Below are positions 14,320-21,731 of a stretch of DNA of 37,799 nt, one piece after another. This DNA is from Oscillibacter sp. (GTDB lineage Bacteria; Bacillota; Clostridia; Oscillospirales; Oscillospiraceae): assembly GCA_022791875.1 (NCBI GenBank), contig JAAVZX010000031.1, positions 1-37,799 of the forward strand, in the 5' to 3' direction. The notes beneath the pieces were generated by a model. That model was given only the letters and a program-made list of their open reading frames with translations. It was not told the origin of the DNA and did not search any database. The first letter of the stretch is position 1, and each line of letters starts with the position of its first letter. The translations under genes and the position numbers were made by a program.

Positions 14320-15215
14320 CAGTCGATTTCTTTAATAAACAGCGCGCCATTCAGCTCCCGGAACAGGGAAGTCTTGCCCGGCGTGAACTCGATGGTATCC
14401 ATATCCTCGTAAAAATCCCGCCCCGTAATCTGGGTAATGGAGAGCAGGTACAGCCGCTGGTAAAGCTCCGTCCACGCGGTATCTTCGTCCAGGAACCACA
14501 GCTCCAGCAGCCCGAACTGCCGCAGCCCCCAGGTGCCCGTAAGGACATGCTCACCCTTTTTCCGGCGGCGGAGCGCCACCCAGACAGGCACGGGGAAGTA
14601 GGAGGGATCGTCCCGGTTTTCCTCGAGGATTCCGGCGTGTTTAAGGTACTCACTCCGGCTGATCAGCAGCTCCGCGGAGCAGACGTAAATGCCTGCGGCG
14701 TCCTCCAGCCCCATCAGCGTCCCCGCCAGCCGCGTAAACAGGCGGCACACCTGCCGCTTCGACGCCAGATCCTGCCCGCCGCCCTTCTGGGCCAGCACAA
14801 GAAACGCCTGGTTCTGCTCGATTTCCTCCCGTTCTTCATATGAAAACAGCCCGTCCTCAATCTTGGAGAAATCGCAGATCTGCGTCGGGTGGGGCATCGC
14901 AAGATAGCTGCACCAGAACTCCACGTCCTCCAGCGTAACCGTCGCGGCGGGCACCTTGGCCTTTACGCTTTCAAACGAGCTGTATCCGTTGTCCTCCACG
15001 TTCCCCAGAACCTGGCTCCCAAAGTGTTCCTCTATCGCTTTTACGACTGCGTCCCAGCCGATGTTCTTGCGGAGAAGGAGCGTCGCTGTGATGTCTGGCT
15101 CTGGTGAAACAGATGGTTTTTCCGGCTCTTTGGGTGCGGGGGGGGCTTTAGCTGGTGCGGGGGGTGGAATCTGGGGGGCTTGTTTCTTTCTCCTGAAACG
15201 GTCGAAAATGCTCAT
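14319..15215 (-). CDS. DUF4261-like protein with a proline-rich N-terminus
   Basis: 298 aa. Residues 1-12 are basic (MSIFDRFRRKKQ), then a Pro/Ala/Glu linker to about residue 40, then a globular domain (about 43-298). Segments such as NIGWDAVVKAIEEHFG, VCRLFTRLAGTLMGLEDAAGIYVCSAELLIS and TGTWGLRQFGLLELWFLDE fit the DUF4261 family pattern, whose function is unknown. It is probably cytosolic. AAAGGAGACG lies just before the ATG. A GC-rich repeat sits in its 5' leader. Confidence 0.75.
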   Translation of the reverse strand: MSIFDRFRRKKQAPQIPPPAPAKAPPAPKEPEKPSVSPEPDITATLLLRKNIGWDAVVKAIEEHFGSQVLGNVEDNGYSSFESVKAKVPAATVTLEDVEFWCSYLAMPHPTQICDFSKIEDGLFSYEEREEIEQNQAFLVLAQKGGGQDLASKRQVCRLFTRLAGTLMGLEDAAGIYVCSAELLISRSEYLKHAGILEENRDDPSYFPVPVWVALRRRKKGEHVLTGTWGLRQFGLLELWFLDEDTAWTELYQRLYLLSITQITGRDFYEDMDTIEFTPGKTSLFRELNGALFIKEID

Positions 15216-15235
15216 GCAAGCGTCTCCTTTTTTTG

Positions 15236-15283
15236 TGCCTCCGGCGGCCAGGGAGGCCGCGCCTCCCTGGACTCTGGCAACTG
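15236..15283 (-). repeat. GC-rich hairpin intergenic repeat, copy E (reverse orientation)
   Basis: Read on the minus strand it gives TCCAGGGAGGCGCGGCCTCCCTGG then CCGCCGGAGGC, the stem and tail of copies A and C. It falls between the promoter and the start codon of the DUF4261-like gene, so it would fold in that mRNA leader. Confidence 0.65.
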
Positions 15284-15303
15284 TCGTTTTCTATACCGCC
15301 ATC

Positions 15304-15332
15304 ACTATATCACAGTTTTTTCCACATCGCAA
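15304..15332 (-). promoter_or_regulatory. Promoter of the DUF4261-like gene
   Basis: Minus strand TTGCGA (15332-15327), 17-bp spacer, TATAGT (15309-15304). The predicted leader is about 80 nt and contains hairpin repeat copy E. Confidence 0.6.
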
Positions 15333-15374
15333 TCCGTCTGGAACAAAAATTTGAAGAAAAATGCAAATACCCCC

Positions 15375-15405
15375 TTGACTCTCCCCCCAGGGGAGGGCTT
15401 ATCCT
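15375..15405 (+). promoter_or_regulatory. MerR-type promoter with 19-bp spacer and internal dyad
   Basis: TTGACT (15375-15380) and TATCCT (15400-15405) are 19 bp apart, too long for plain sigma-A use. The spacer contains the dyad CTCCCC-CCA-GGGGAG. Long spacers with a central dyad are the known hallmark of MerR-activated promoters. It lies 39 bp before the merR-family gene, pointing to autoactivation. Confidence 0.75.
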
Positions 15406-15443
15406 GTTCATGAGCTCAAAAAAACACTGCGGAGGACCCTCCC

Positions 15444-16262
15444 ATGCTGAAAATCGGCGAATTCTCAAAACTGTCCAGACTCACCGTCCGCCGCCTGCGG
15501 AGCTACGACGAAGCCGGCCTCCTGCGCCCCGCTTCCATCGATCCCTTCACAGGCTACCGCTACTACAGCGAGTCCCAGCTTCCCACCGCCAATCGGATCA
15601 CCGCCCTCAAGGACATGGGCCTCTCCCAGCCCGCCATCCGGCAGGCCCTCCAATGCTGGGAGGACCCCGCTGCCCTGGAGCGATTTCTGCTGGCCCAACG
15701 GGACGCGGCGCAGGAGGAAGCGGCCCGCGCCGCCCGGCGGCTGCGGCTTCTGGACACAGCCATTGACCGGCTGAGAAAGGATGAAAAACAAATGAAGTAC
15801 GACGTGACAATCAAGACGATCCCGGAGCGCTATGTTGCCAGCGTCCGGATGGTGATTCCCAGCTACTACCGCGAAGGGGACCTCTGGCACATCTACTGCC
15901 AGGAAACCGCCCGCATGAACATCCAGGACGGCGACCCGGTCTTCTGCCTCGCCGTGTACCACGACGGCGAGTTCAAGGACTCCGACGTGGACGTGGAGAT
16001 CCAGAAGACCGTGGCCGGGACCTACCAGGACACGGAGCACGTGAAGTTCAAGACGGTCCCGGCGGTGGAGGTGGCGTCCGCCACGTTCCAGGGGAGCTAC
16101 GAGCAGATCAGTGACGTGAACGAGGCCGTCACCGCCTGGGTGAATGACAACGGCTACGCCTTCGCGGGCCTGTTCTTCAACATCTACCACGTCAGCCCCC
16201 ACGAGACGCGGAACCCCGACGAGTTTGTGACCGAAGTGTGCTACCCCATCAGGAAGCGGTAA
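15444..16262 (+). CDS. MerR-family regulator with GyrI-like effector-binding domain
   Basis: 272 aa. The N-terminal winged HTH (about 1-70) begins MLKIGEFSKLSRLTVRRLRSYDEAGLLRPA and has the family's FTGYRYYSESQL wing. A dimer coiled coil (about 75-115, Ala/Arg-rich) leads to a GyrI-like/AraC-effector domain (about 120-270: YDVTIKTIPERYVASVRMVIPSYY... EVCYPIRK). Such BltR/BmrR-like proteins sense hydrophobic or cationic small molecules. The start is ATG 15444 behind GGAGGA. The inverted-repeat promoter in front suggests self-control; no drug pump is adjacent, but a second GyrI-like protein follows. Confidence 0.92.
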   Translation: MLKIGEFSKLSRLTVRRLRSYDEAGLLRPASIDPFTGYRYYSESQLPTANRITALKDMGLSQPAIRQALQCWEDPAALERFLLAQRDAAQEEAARAARRLRLLDTAIDRLRKDEKQMKYDVTIKTIPERYVASVRMVIPSYYREGDLWHIYCQETARMNIQDGDPVFCLAVYHDGEFKDSDVDVEIQKTVAGTYQDTEHVKFKTVPAVEVASATFQGSYEQISDVNEAVTAWVNDNGYAFAGLFFNIYHVSPHETRNPDEFVTEVCYPIRKR

Positions 16263-16296
16263 ACCCCAAGGCCCTGAGCAATTTGTAACAGATGCA

Positions 16297-16343
16297 GGTA
16301 TCAGCCCTTGCAATCGTAAGGGCTGATACCCACAGCTTATTTT
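16297..16343 (+). terminator. Terminator-like hairpin after the MerR gene
   Basis: A perfect 13-bp stem GGTATCAGCCCTT/AAGGGCTGATACC with an 8-nt loop (16297-16330). The T-run (TTATTTT) starts 6 bases after the stem, so termination may be partial. Confidence 0.6.
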
Positions 16344-16348
16344 GCGCC

Positions 16349-16377
16349 TTGAAATAAGCGGGAAAATGTTGTATGAT
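16349..16377 (+). promoter_or_regulatory. Promoter of the stand-alone GyrI-like gene
   Basis: TTGAAA (16349-16354), 17-bp spacer, TATGAT (16372-16377), with a short leader to ATG 16400. Confidence 0.7.
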
Positions 16378-16399
16378 CACAAAAAAGGGAGTGACAATC

Positions 16400-17035
16400 A
16401 TGCCATTTGATTTCAAAAAGGAGTTCAAAGAATTCTATCTGCCCAAGAATGTTCCGGCGATTGTAAGCGTACCTTCTATGAATTATGTCGCCGTGCGGGG
16501 GACTGGCGATCCGAATGAGGAAGGGGGCAGCTATCAGCAGGCAATCGGCGTTCTTTATGCCGTCTCTTATACGATCAAGATGAGTTATAAAGGCGATCAC
16601 AGGATAAACGGTTTCTATGAGTATGTAGTGCCTCCGCTGGAGGGCTTTTGGTGGCAGGATGGCGTGGAGGGCGTGGACTTTGCTGACAAGTCCGCGTTCA
16701 ACTGGATCTCGGCAATCCGGCTTCCGGATTTCGTAACAAAGGCGGACTTTGAATGGGCCAGGGCGGAGGCGGAACGAAAGAAAAAGACAGATTGCTCTCT
16801 GGCCGAGTTTCTGACGATTGAGGAGGGCTTGTGCGTCCAAATCATGCACATAGGCTCTTATGACAAGGAACCGGAAACCGTTCAGATCATGGACGCATAC
16901 CTGACGGAAAACGGCTATCAAAACGATCTGTCGGAGTCCCGCCTGCATCACGAGATTTACCTGTCCGACCCGCGAAAGACGGCTCAGGAGAAGAGAAAAA
17001 CCGTAATCCGCCACCCGATCAAAAAGAAGCAGTAA
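16400..17035 (+). CDS. Stand-alone GyrI-like small-molecule-binding domain protein
   Basis: 211 aa. It contains a whole GyrI-like (SHOCT/AraC effector-binding) fold without a DNA-binding domain: MNYVAVRGTGDPNEEGGSYQQAIGVLYAVSYTIKMSY near the start, then a Trp-rich pocket region (VPPLEGFWWQDG) and CVQIMHIGSYDKEPETVQIMDAYL. Such proteins are reported as small-molecule binders or hydrolases (GyrI-like cyclopropanoid hydrolase group), so an enzymatic role against a toxic compound is possible. The start is ATG 16400 with GGGAG 8 bp upstream; an upstream ATG at 16373 lies inside the -10. The gene is clearly more AT-rich than its neighbours, which suggests acquisition. Confidence 0.88.
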   Translation: MPFDFKKEFKEFYLPKNVPAIVSVPSMNYVAVRGTGDPNEEGGSYQQAIGVLYAVSYTIKMSYKGDHRINGFYEYVVPPLEGFWWQDGVEGVDFADKSAFNWISAIRLPDFVTKADFEWARAEAERKKKTDCSLAEFLTIEEGLCVQIMHIGSYDKEPETVQIMDAYLTENGYQNDLSESRLHHEIYLSDPRKTAQEKRKTVIRHPIKKKQ

Positions 17036-17051
17036 CAAAGATAACCCCAAC

Positions 17052-17092
17052 AAGCGGCCCTGGGATGCGTCCCGGAACCGCTTTCTTTTTTT
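17052..17092 (+). terminator. Terminator after the GyrI-like gene
   Basis: Stem AAGCGG/CCGCTT (17052-17057, 17078-17083) enclosing an inner GGGA/TCCC pairing, then CTTTTTTT. Confidence 0.8.
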
Positions 17093-17105
17093 GTAAAAAT
17101 TATGC

Positions 17106-17134
17106 TTGACATATAAAGGCAACCAATATATAAT
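17106..17134 (+). promoter_or_regulatory. Perfect consensus sigma-A promoter of the padR operon
   Basis: TTGACA (17106-17111), exactly 17 bp, TATAAT (17129-17134). It is the strongest promoter by sequence in the window, so tight repression is to be expected. Confidence 0.9.
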
Positions 17135-17142
17135 GCAAAGCA

Positions 17143-17158
17143 GGATATATAGTTATCC
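17143..17158 (+). promoter_or_regulatory. Candidate PadR operator at the start point
   Basis: The dyad GGATA-TATAGT-TATCC covers the expected transcription start. A second GATATAT half-site follows at 17159, giving a 15-bp direct repeat. The position just after a perfect promoter fits repression by the PadR protein encoded next. Confidence 0.5.
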
Positions 17159-17187
17159 GATATATTAGCAGAAGGAGGAACCGGAAC

Positions 17188-17535
17188 ATGGAGATCGACA
17201 AATCCCTGGTAAGCGGAAGCATGAGCCTGCTGGTGATGAAGCTGCTGGAAGGGGGGGACCTTTACGGCTACCAGATGATCGAGGAACTCCGCCGCCGCAG
17301 CGACGACACGTTCCGCCTGCGGGCCGGGACGCTGTACCCCCTGCTCCACGGCCTGGAGGAAAAGGGCTGCGTCACCGCCTACGAGCGCACCGCCGAAAAC
17401 GGCAAAAACCGCCGCTATTACCACCTGACCAATCAGGGCAAAAAAGCCCTCACGGAGAAAGAAGCCGCCTGGCAGACCTACGCGAAGGCCGTAGGCCAGG
17501 TGCTGAAAGGGGGGACCTGCCTTGCAGGAGCCTGA
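17188..17535 (+). CDS. PadR-family transcriptional repressor
   Basis: 115 aa, typical PadR-s2 size. The winged HTH is clear: MSLLVMKLLEGGDLYGYQMIEELRRRS, then FRLRAGTLYPLLHGLEEKGCV, NGKNRRYYHLTNQGKKAL, followed by a dimerisation helix. ATG 17188 is preceded by AGAAGGAGG. The gene overlaps the next one by 14 bp, so the regulator and the membrane protein are translationally linked, the common arrangement where PadR controls a HAAS/permease-prefix membrane protein. The ligand is unknown. Confidence 0.95.
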   Translation: MEIDKSLVSGSMSLLVMKLLEGGDLYGYQMIEELRRRSDDTFRLRAGTLYPLLHGLEEKGCVTAYERTAENGKNRRYYHLTNQGKKALTEKEAAWQTYAKAVGQVLKGGTCLAGA

Positions 17536-18868
17536 GAGCATCCGCGCCTATTTGCAGGCCGTAGAGGATCAAATCCGCTGGAAACGGGCGCGGCCCGTCC
17601 TGACCCGGGAGCTGGCGCGCCACCTGGAGGACCAGAGGGACGCGTTCATCGCAGACGGCGCGCAGCCGGAAGACGCGGAGCGCCACGCCGTGGAGGACAT
17701 GGGGGACCCCGTGGCCCTGGGGGCGGAGCTGGACCGGGTACACCGCCCCCGTCCCCAGTGGGGTCTCCTGGCCCTGACGCTGGCCCTGGCCCTCGCGGGA
17801 GCCTTTCTGCGGGTTTCCCTGACCGCCGGTTGGATCGACGGCATCCGTGGGGACCGGACGCTTCTTGCCATGATCCTGGGAACCGCCGCCCTGCTTGGCA
17901 TGTACTTCCTGGACATCTCGCGCCTGGCCCGCCGCCCCAGAATGATCTATCTGGCGCTGCTGGCGGCGGGCATCGTCTCCTGGTATATTTCCCCAACATT
18001 TAACGCTGTCCCATACTACACCCGCTACATCATTCTGACCTACCCCGTGGCCTATGCCCTTTGGCTCTATAGCTGTTGGGAGAAGGGGTGGACAGGGTTT
18101 TTGCTTGCCATCCTGGGCGGCGTTCCTCCCGCGCTGATCGCCGCCATGACGCCCTATTTAATGGGACTTCTGCTGTTCCTGTTCACCGGTCTGACGCTGC
18201 TTCTGTACGCCGTCTGGCAGAACTGGTTTGGCGTACCGCGGCGGGCGGCAGCTGGGTGCATTCTGGCGCTGCTTCTGAGCGTCACGGGCATTCTCGCCTA
18301 TCTCGTCGCCCAAGGCTTCGGCGCATCCCGCCTGGAAAACGCCCTGCACCCGGAGCTGGACCCGCTGGGCCGCGGGTATCAGGGCGTCCAGATCCACCGC
18401 GTCCTGGAGGCGTCCCGGTGGGTGGGGGAGGGGGACCTGGGCCCCGGCGTCTCCTTCGAGCGCTTCCTCCCCGAGGCCGCCTACGACATGATCCCCACGA
18501 CCCTCATCTACCACTTGGGCTGGATGCCCTACATACTGCTGACGGCACTGACGCTGGGCCTGTCCGCGTGGCTCCTGCTCCGCGGCCTGCGTCAAAAGCA
18601 CCGCCTGGGCCGTCTGACAGTGCTGGCGGCGTCTCTCACCCTTGCGCTGCAATGCCTGTCAAGTATATTACTTAACACCGGCTTTGTCCTGTTCAGCGCA
18701 AGTTATCCCCTCCTGTCCGGGAACCTGCACGCCATCACAGACATGGCCCTGATCGGCCTGTCCCTGTCCGTGTTCCGCGGCGACACCATCGCCAGGGAAG
18801 AGAGCGCGGAACCCGCCCCCAGACTCCGCCGCATCAAACGCATCCGCCTGAAAATAGAGTACGACTGA
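17522..18868 (+). CDS. Permease-prefix (HAAS-like) domain fused to a SEDS (FtsW/RodA/SpoVE)-like membrane protein
   Basis: 448 aa from a TTG start with GGGGGG upstream, overlapping padR. Residues 1-75 form the helical prefix domain, ending in the family tail AVEDMGDPVALGAELDRVHRP. About ten hydrophobic segments follow. The C-terminal half keeps SEDS landmarks: LDPLGRGYQGVQIHRVLEASRWVGEGDLGPG, PEAAYDMIPTTLIYHLGW, and the last helices LSSILLNTGFVLFSASYPLLSGNL. Asp322 in PEAAYDM lines up with the invariant Asp of FtsW/RodA glycosyltransferases (PEAHTDF), but the following conserved acidic pair is replaced by YH. It may be a regulated or altered peptidoglycan polymerase. No partner class B PBP lies next to it. 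Confidence 0.82.
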   Translation: MQEPESIRAYLQAVEDQIRWKRARPVLTRELARHLEDQRDAFIADGAQPEDAERHAVEDMGDPVALGAELDRVHRPRPQWGLLALTLALALAGAFLRVSLTAGWIDGIRGDRTLLAMILGTAALLGMYFLDISRLARRPRMIYLALLAAGIVSWYISPTFNAVPYYTRYIILTYPVAYALWLYSCWEKGWTGFLLAILGGVPPALIAAMTPYLMGLLLFLFTGLTLLLYAVWQNWFGVPRRAAAGCILALLLSVTGILAYLVAQGFGASRLENALHPELDPLGRGYQGVQIHRVLEASRWVGEGDLGPGVSFERFLPEAAYDMIPTTLIYHLGWMPYILLTALTLGLSAWLLLRGLRQKHRLGRLTVLAASLTLALQCLSSILLNTGFVLFSASYPLLSGNLHAITDMALIGLSLSVFRGDTIAREESAEPAPRLRRIKRIRLKIEYD

Positions 18869-18896
18869 CGAAACGCAGAATCCCGCCAAAAAGAGC

Positions 18897-18980
18897 CTGA
18901 TCTGCCAGGGTCCAGGGAGGCGCCCGCCTCCCTGGTGGGGAGTCCAGAGGGGCAAAGCCCCTCTGGGGGCGCCCGCCAGA
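18897..18980 (+). repeat. GC-rich double-hairpin intergenic repeat, copy B
   Basis: Its first 28 bases (from CTGATCTGCCAGGGTCC) are identical to copy A. The stems are CCAGGGAGGC/GCCTCCCTGG and CCAGAGGGGC-AAA-GCCCCTCTGG; the second stem differs from that of A yet stays fully paired (compensatory changes). It lies directly after the SEDS-like gene. Confidence 0.75.
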
Positions 18981-19002
18981 ATATAGAAATCCGCTGAAAC
19001 TC

Positions 19003-19031
19003 TTGACCGCCAACCGGCAATCCGGTATAAT
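19003..19031 (+). promoter_or_regulatory. Strong promoter upstream of the SLH/GH25 gene
   Basis: TTGACC (19003-19008), 17-bp spacer, TATAAT (19026-19031). Transcripts would start near 19039, over 90 nt before the coding region, and meet a terminator first. Confidence 0.8.
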
Positions 19032-19062
19032 GCAGTTTGGTGCTGTCCATGAGGACGCCATG

Positions 19063-19093
19063 CCGCAGCCCCGTCAGGCTGCGGTGTTTTTTT
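19063..19093 (+). terminator. Leader terminator (attenuator) or end of a small RNA
   Basis: 8-bp perfect GC stem CCGCAGCC/GGCTGCGG with a 6-nt loop, then TG and seven Ts. It lies between a strong promoter and the muramidase start codon at 19132. The transcript would be about 55 nt if termination is complete. A 15-codon frame, ATG 19050 to TGA, spans it but has no clear ribosome binding site. Confidence 0.75.
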
Positions 19094-19131
19094 GAAACCG
19101 TTTTGACATATTGCGACGAGAGGAGACTGTC

Positions 19132-20871
19132 ATGCACCAATTTCGACTGCTGAAACGGCTGCTGCCCGGGGCTTTGGCCGCTGCGCTGGTTCTGATGCCG
19201 GCACGGGCGTTCACGGATACGGAGGATCATTGGGCCAAGGAGTCCATCGACAAGTGGAGCCAGGAGTACGGCGTGCTGAACGGGTATGAGGACGGGACCT
19301 TCCGGCCCGACGACTCCATCACCCGGGGGGCCTTCGCGGGGATTCTGGACCGCTTTCTGCGCTTCCAGTCCATCTCCGCGCCGGAGACGTTTACCGATAC
19401 GCCGGGGACCTACTGGGAGTCCTCCATTCTCAAGCTGAACGCCGCGGGCGTCTACCTGGGCAACGACGGGAAGGCCCTGCCAGGGGACACCATCACGCGG
19501 CAGCAGGCCGTCTCCATGGTGGCCCGCGCGTTCCGCGTGGACGCGGAAAGCGTCAGCCTCTTTTTTGAGGATCAGGCCGATATCGCCGAATACGCGCGGC
19601 CCTACATCTCCGAAATGTCCAGCCGGGGTTACCTCAGCGAGGCCCCCGACGGGGCTTTCCGGCCCACCGATCCCCTGACCCGAGCGGAGCTGGTGGACAT
19701 CCTCAACAACATGATTGCCGTCCTGGTCCAGGAGACCGGAACCTACAGCAGCGACATAACGGGCAGCGTCCTCATCAACGCCCCCGAGGGCGCAACCTTG
19801 GAGAACATGACCGTTTCCGGGGACCTGCTTCTGGCTCCCGGCGTGACGGGGAACGTGGTCCTGAAAGACGTGAAAATCGACGGCCACATCCGCAATTTCA
19901 GCCCCATTTCCCCCGAGATTGTGGACACCTCCATTCCCGAGGAGCCGGAGAAGCCGGAGGACGAGCCCTTCGACTGGGGCATCGTGGTAGTGCCCGTGAC
20001 GCCCTCCGCGCCGGAGAATCCCTCCGATCCGGGCACGTCCGAGGACCCGAACCAGCCCACCTACCCGGGCATCCAGCCCAGCGAGGTCTACACGCCCGGA
20101 ATCCCCACCAGCCAGTACATCGAGTACGACGGGAAGCGCATCCCCGTCTATGAGGGCACGGAGCCCGGCCGCCTCTATCCCGGCGACTTCGCCTGGGAGG
20201 AGGACCGCCTGGTCTACACCGGCAGCGAGTTCCGCACCCGCTTCGGCATCGACGTCTCTGCCTACCAGAACCGGGCCAGCGAGAATGAAACCATTGACTG
20301 GCAGGCGGTTGCGGACGACGGCGTGGAGTTTGCCTTTGTCCGTGTGGGCCTCCGGGGCTACACCACCGGCAACATCGTCGAGGACGCTTTCTACCGCCAG
20401 AACATCCAGGGCGCCATGGACGCGGGCATCGAAACCGGCGTGTACTTCTTCGCCCAGGCCATTACGGTGGAAGAGGCCATCGAGGAAGCCGACTTCGTGA
20501 TTGAGCGCCTCCGGGACCTGGAGATCGACGGCCCTGTGGTCTACGACTGGGAAATGGGGACGAAGCAGTACCGAGTCTACGGGCTGGCTCCGGAGATGGC
20601 GACGGCCTGCGCGATTGCGTTCTGCCAGCGGGTAGAGGAGGCGGGGTATACGCCTATGATCTACGAGGGCAAGTACGTGGGTTATATGAAGTATGATCAG
20701 GGTGCCATTGCGCCGTATATGCACTGGTATCCGGAGTATAAGAACGCGGAATCGGAAAAATTGTATCCAACGTTCCACTATCAGATGGATTACTGGCAGT
20801 TCACGGACAGCTGCTCCATCGACGGCATCGGCGGGCCGGTGGACGCCAGCTTGCAGTTCATCCGGCGCTGA
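19132..20871 (+). CDS. Secreted S-layer-anchored GH25 muramidase
   Basis: 579 aa. Signal peptide 1-26 (LLPGALAAALVLMPARA), then three SLH domains (about 27-76, 87-135, 144-194; DGTFRPDDSITRGAF and related) that bind pyruvylated wall polymers. A small beta segment and a Pro/Glu-rich linker (about 290-345) lead to a C-terminal GH25 lysozyme domain (about 371-579). Asp374 in FGIDVSAYQ and the catalytic DWE at 472-474 are intact. It should cleave the beta-1,4 bond of peptidoglycan from outside, as an autolysin or remodelling enzyme. The start is ATG 19132 with AGAGGAG upstream. It is monocistronic and ends at a terminator. Confidence 0.93.
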   Translation: MHQFRLLKRLLPGALAAALVLMPARAFTDTEDHWAKESIDKWSQEYGVLNGYEDGTFRPDDSITRGAFAGILDRFLRFQSISAPETFTDTPGTYWESSILKLNAAGVYLGNDGKALPGDTITRQQAVSMVARAFRVDAESVSLFFEDQADIAEYARPYISEMSSRGYLSEAPDGAFRPTDPLTRAELVDILNNMIAVLVQETGTYSSDITGSVLINAPEGATLENMTVSGDLLLAPGVTGNVVLKDVKIDGHIRNFSPISPEIVDTSIPEEPEKPEDEPFDWGIVVVPVTPSAPENPSDPGTSEDPNQPTYPGIQPSEVYTPGIPTSQYIEYDGKRIPVYEGTEPGRLYPGDFAWEEDRLVYTGSEFRTRFGIDVSAYQNRASENETIDWQAVADDGVEFAFVRVGLRGYTTGNIVEDAFYRQNIQGAMDAGIETGVYFFAQAITVEEAIEEADFVIERLRDLEIDGPVVYDWEMGTKQYRVYGLAPEMATACAIAFCQRVEEAGYTPMIYEGKYVGYMKYDQGAIAPYMHWYPEYKNAESEKLYPTFHYQMDYWQFTDSCSIDGIGGPVDASLQFIRR

Positions 20872-20891
20872 GGCGGCGGTAAAAAGAAAAG

Positions 20892-20926
20892 AGCAGGGCA
20901 GGCCATGTGGTCTGCCCCGCTTTTTT
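20892..20926 (+). terminator. Terminator of the GH25 gene
   Basis: Stem GGGCAGGCC-ATGT-GGTCTGCCC extended by outer GC pairs around one mismatch, then six Ts. It lies in the gap to the convergent gene. Confidence 0.85.
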
Positions 20927-20935
20927 ATAGATTTA

Positions 20936-21580
20936 TCAATTCTGAACGTCCGGCGATATGGATTGGCATTCAGGGATGTTTTTTGAAATAAAGCTGCGGA
21001 AGCCGGTTATATCTTTGGAAATCAGGTCTTTCTTTTGGAGAACACTGACGCGGGTATCGTGAACGAAAAGAAACAAATCGGCGGTTTCTGTCATAGATTC
21101 AAAGTCACTGTATGGGATATACTGCGGTTCTCTGTCATCGGCCCGAATCTCCATTCCTGACTCAGAAAAAGCCACCGCAGCGGACTGTTCCATAGAAATA
21201 TTATCTTTGCCCATCAGCAGCAGTTTTGCGGACTTATCAAATGGATTTTTTCTGTTCTTCCGGCTGCTAAATAAGTAAACAAATCCAACAATGACGGCAA
21301 AAACGCCTGTAAGCAAAGGCACAAACAGTTCCTGCGGCTTTATAAGTCCAGGAACAACGAGAAACACACCTAATCCCAAACAAATGATACTCATTACTTT
21401 TGAACGGAGCCGGCCCCTCCGCTTTCCCTTCGACATGGCATTGAGTTTATCAATGTTTTCCCATAGAACCGGGTAACGCTCTCTTGATCTAAGTTCGGTC
21501 CTCTTTTCAAGCGCTTCACTGACCTGCTGCAAAAGGTTTTCCGTATCATATGGTGTAATGTGAAAATCAAAAGTTTCCAT
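20936..21580 (-). CDS. YcxB-like membrane protein, AT-rich
   Basis: 214 aa. The N-terminal segment (about 1-65) is charged, followed by two membrane helices (about 66-82 and 88-107: VMSIICLGLGVFLVVPG, FVPLLTGVFAVIVGFVYLF) and a cytosolic C-terminal domain. Its pattern (AAVAFSESGMEIRADDREPQYIPYSDFESMTETADLFLFVHDTRVSVLQKKDL) resembles the YcxB-like C-terminal domain, of unknown function. ATG 21580 is behind GGGGGA; a TTG one codon upstream is less likely. The gene is far more AT-rich than its neighbours, with own promoter and flanking terminator, suggesting horizontal gain. Confidence 0.75.
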   Translation of the reverse strand: METFDFHITPYDTENLLQQVSEALEKRTELRSRERYPVLWENIDKLNAMSKGKRRGRLRSKVMSIICLGLGVFLVVPGLIKPQELFVPLLTGVFAVIVGFVYLFSSRKNRKNPFDKSAKLLLMGKDNISMEQSAAVAFSESGMEIRADDREPQYIPYSDFESMTETADLFLFVHDTRVSVLQKKDLISKDITGFRSFISKNIPECQSISPDVQN

Positions 21581-21615
21581 CAAAGTTCCCCCATAAACCC
21601 GAATTTGACAAATGA

Positions 21616-21644
21616 ATCATACCACGAACAATCATCCATTTCAA
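21616..21644 (-). promoter_or_regulatory. Promoter of the YcxB-like gene
   Basis: Minus strand TTGAAA (21644-21639), 17-bp spacer, TATGAT (21621-21616). Confidence 0.75.
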
Positions 21645-21731
21645 GAACCCGCCAATAAAATTACCGCCGCCCAGAAAGCAGAAAAAATCCAATCCCTGCC
21701 CCATGTTGAAACAAAAACCGCCCCCCAAAGG

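Noticed and set aside
19093-19117. TGAAAC-N15-CGAC resembling an ECF promoter before the GH25 gene
   Set aside because: The spacer is short, and a start point from it would fall on the ribosome binding site, leaving no usable leader.
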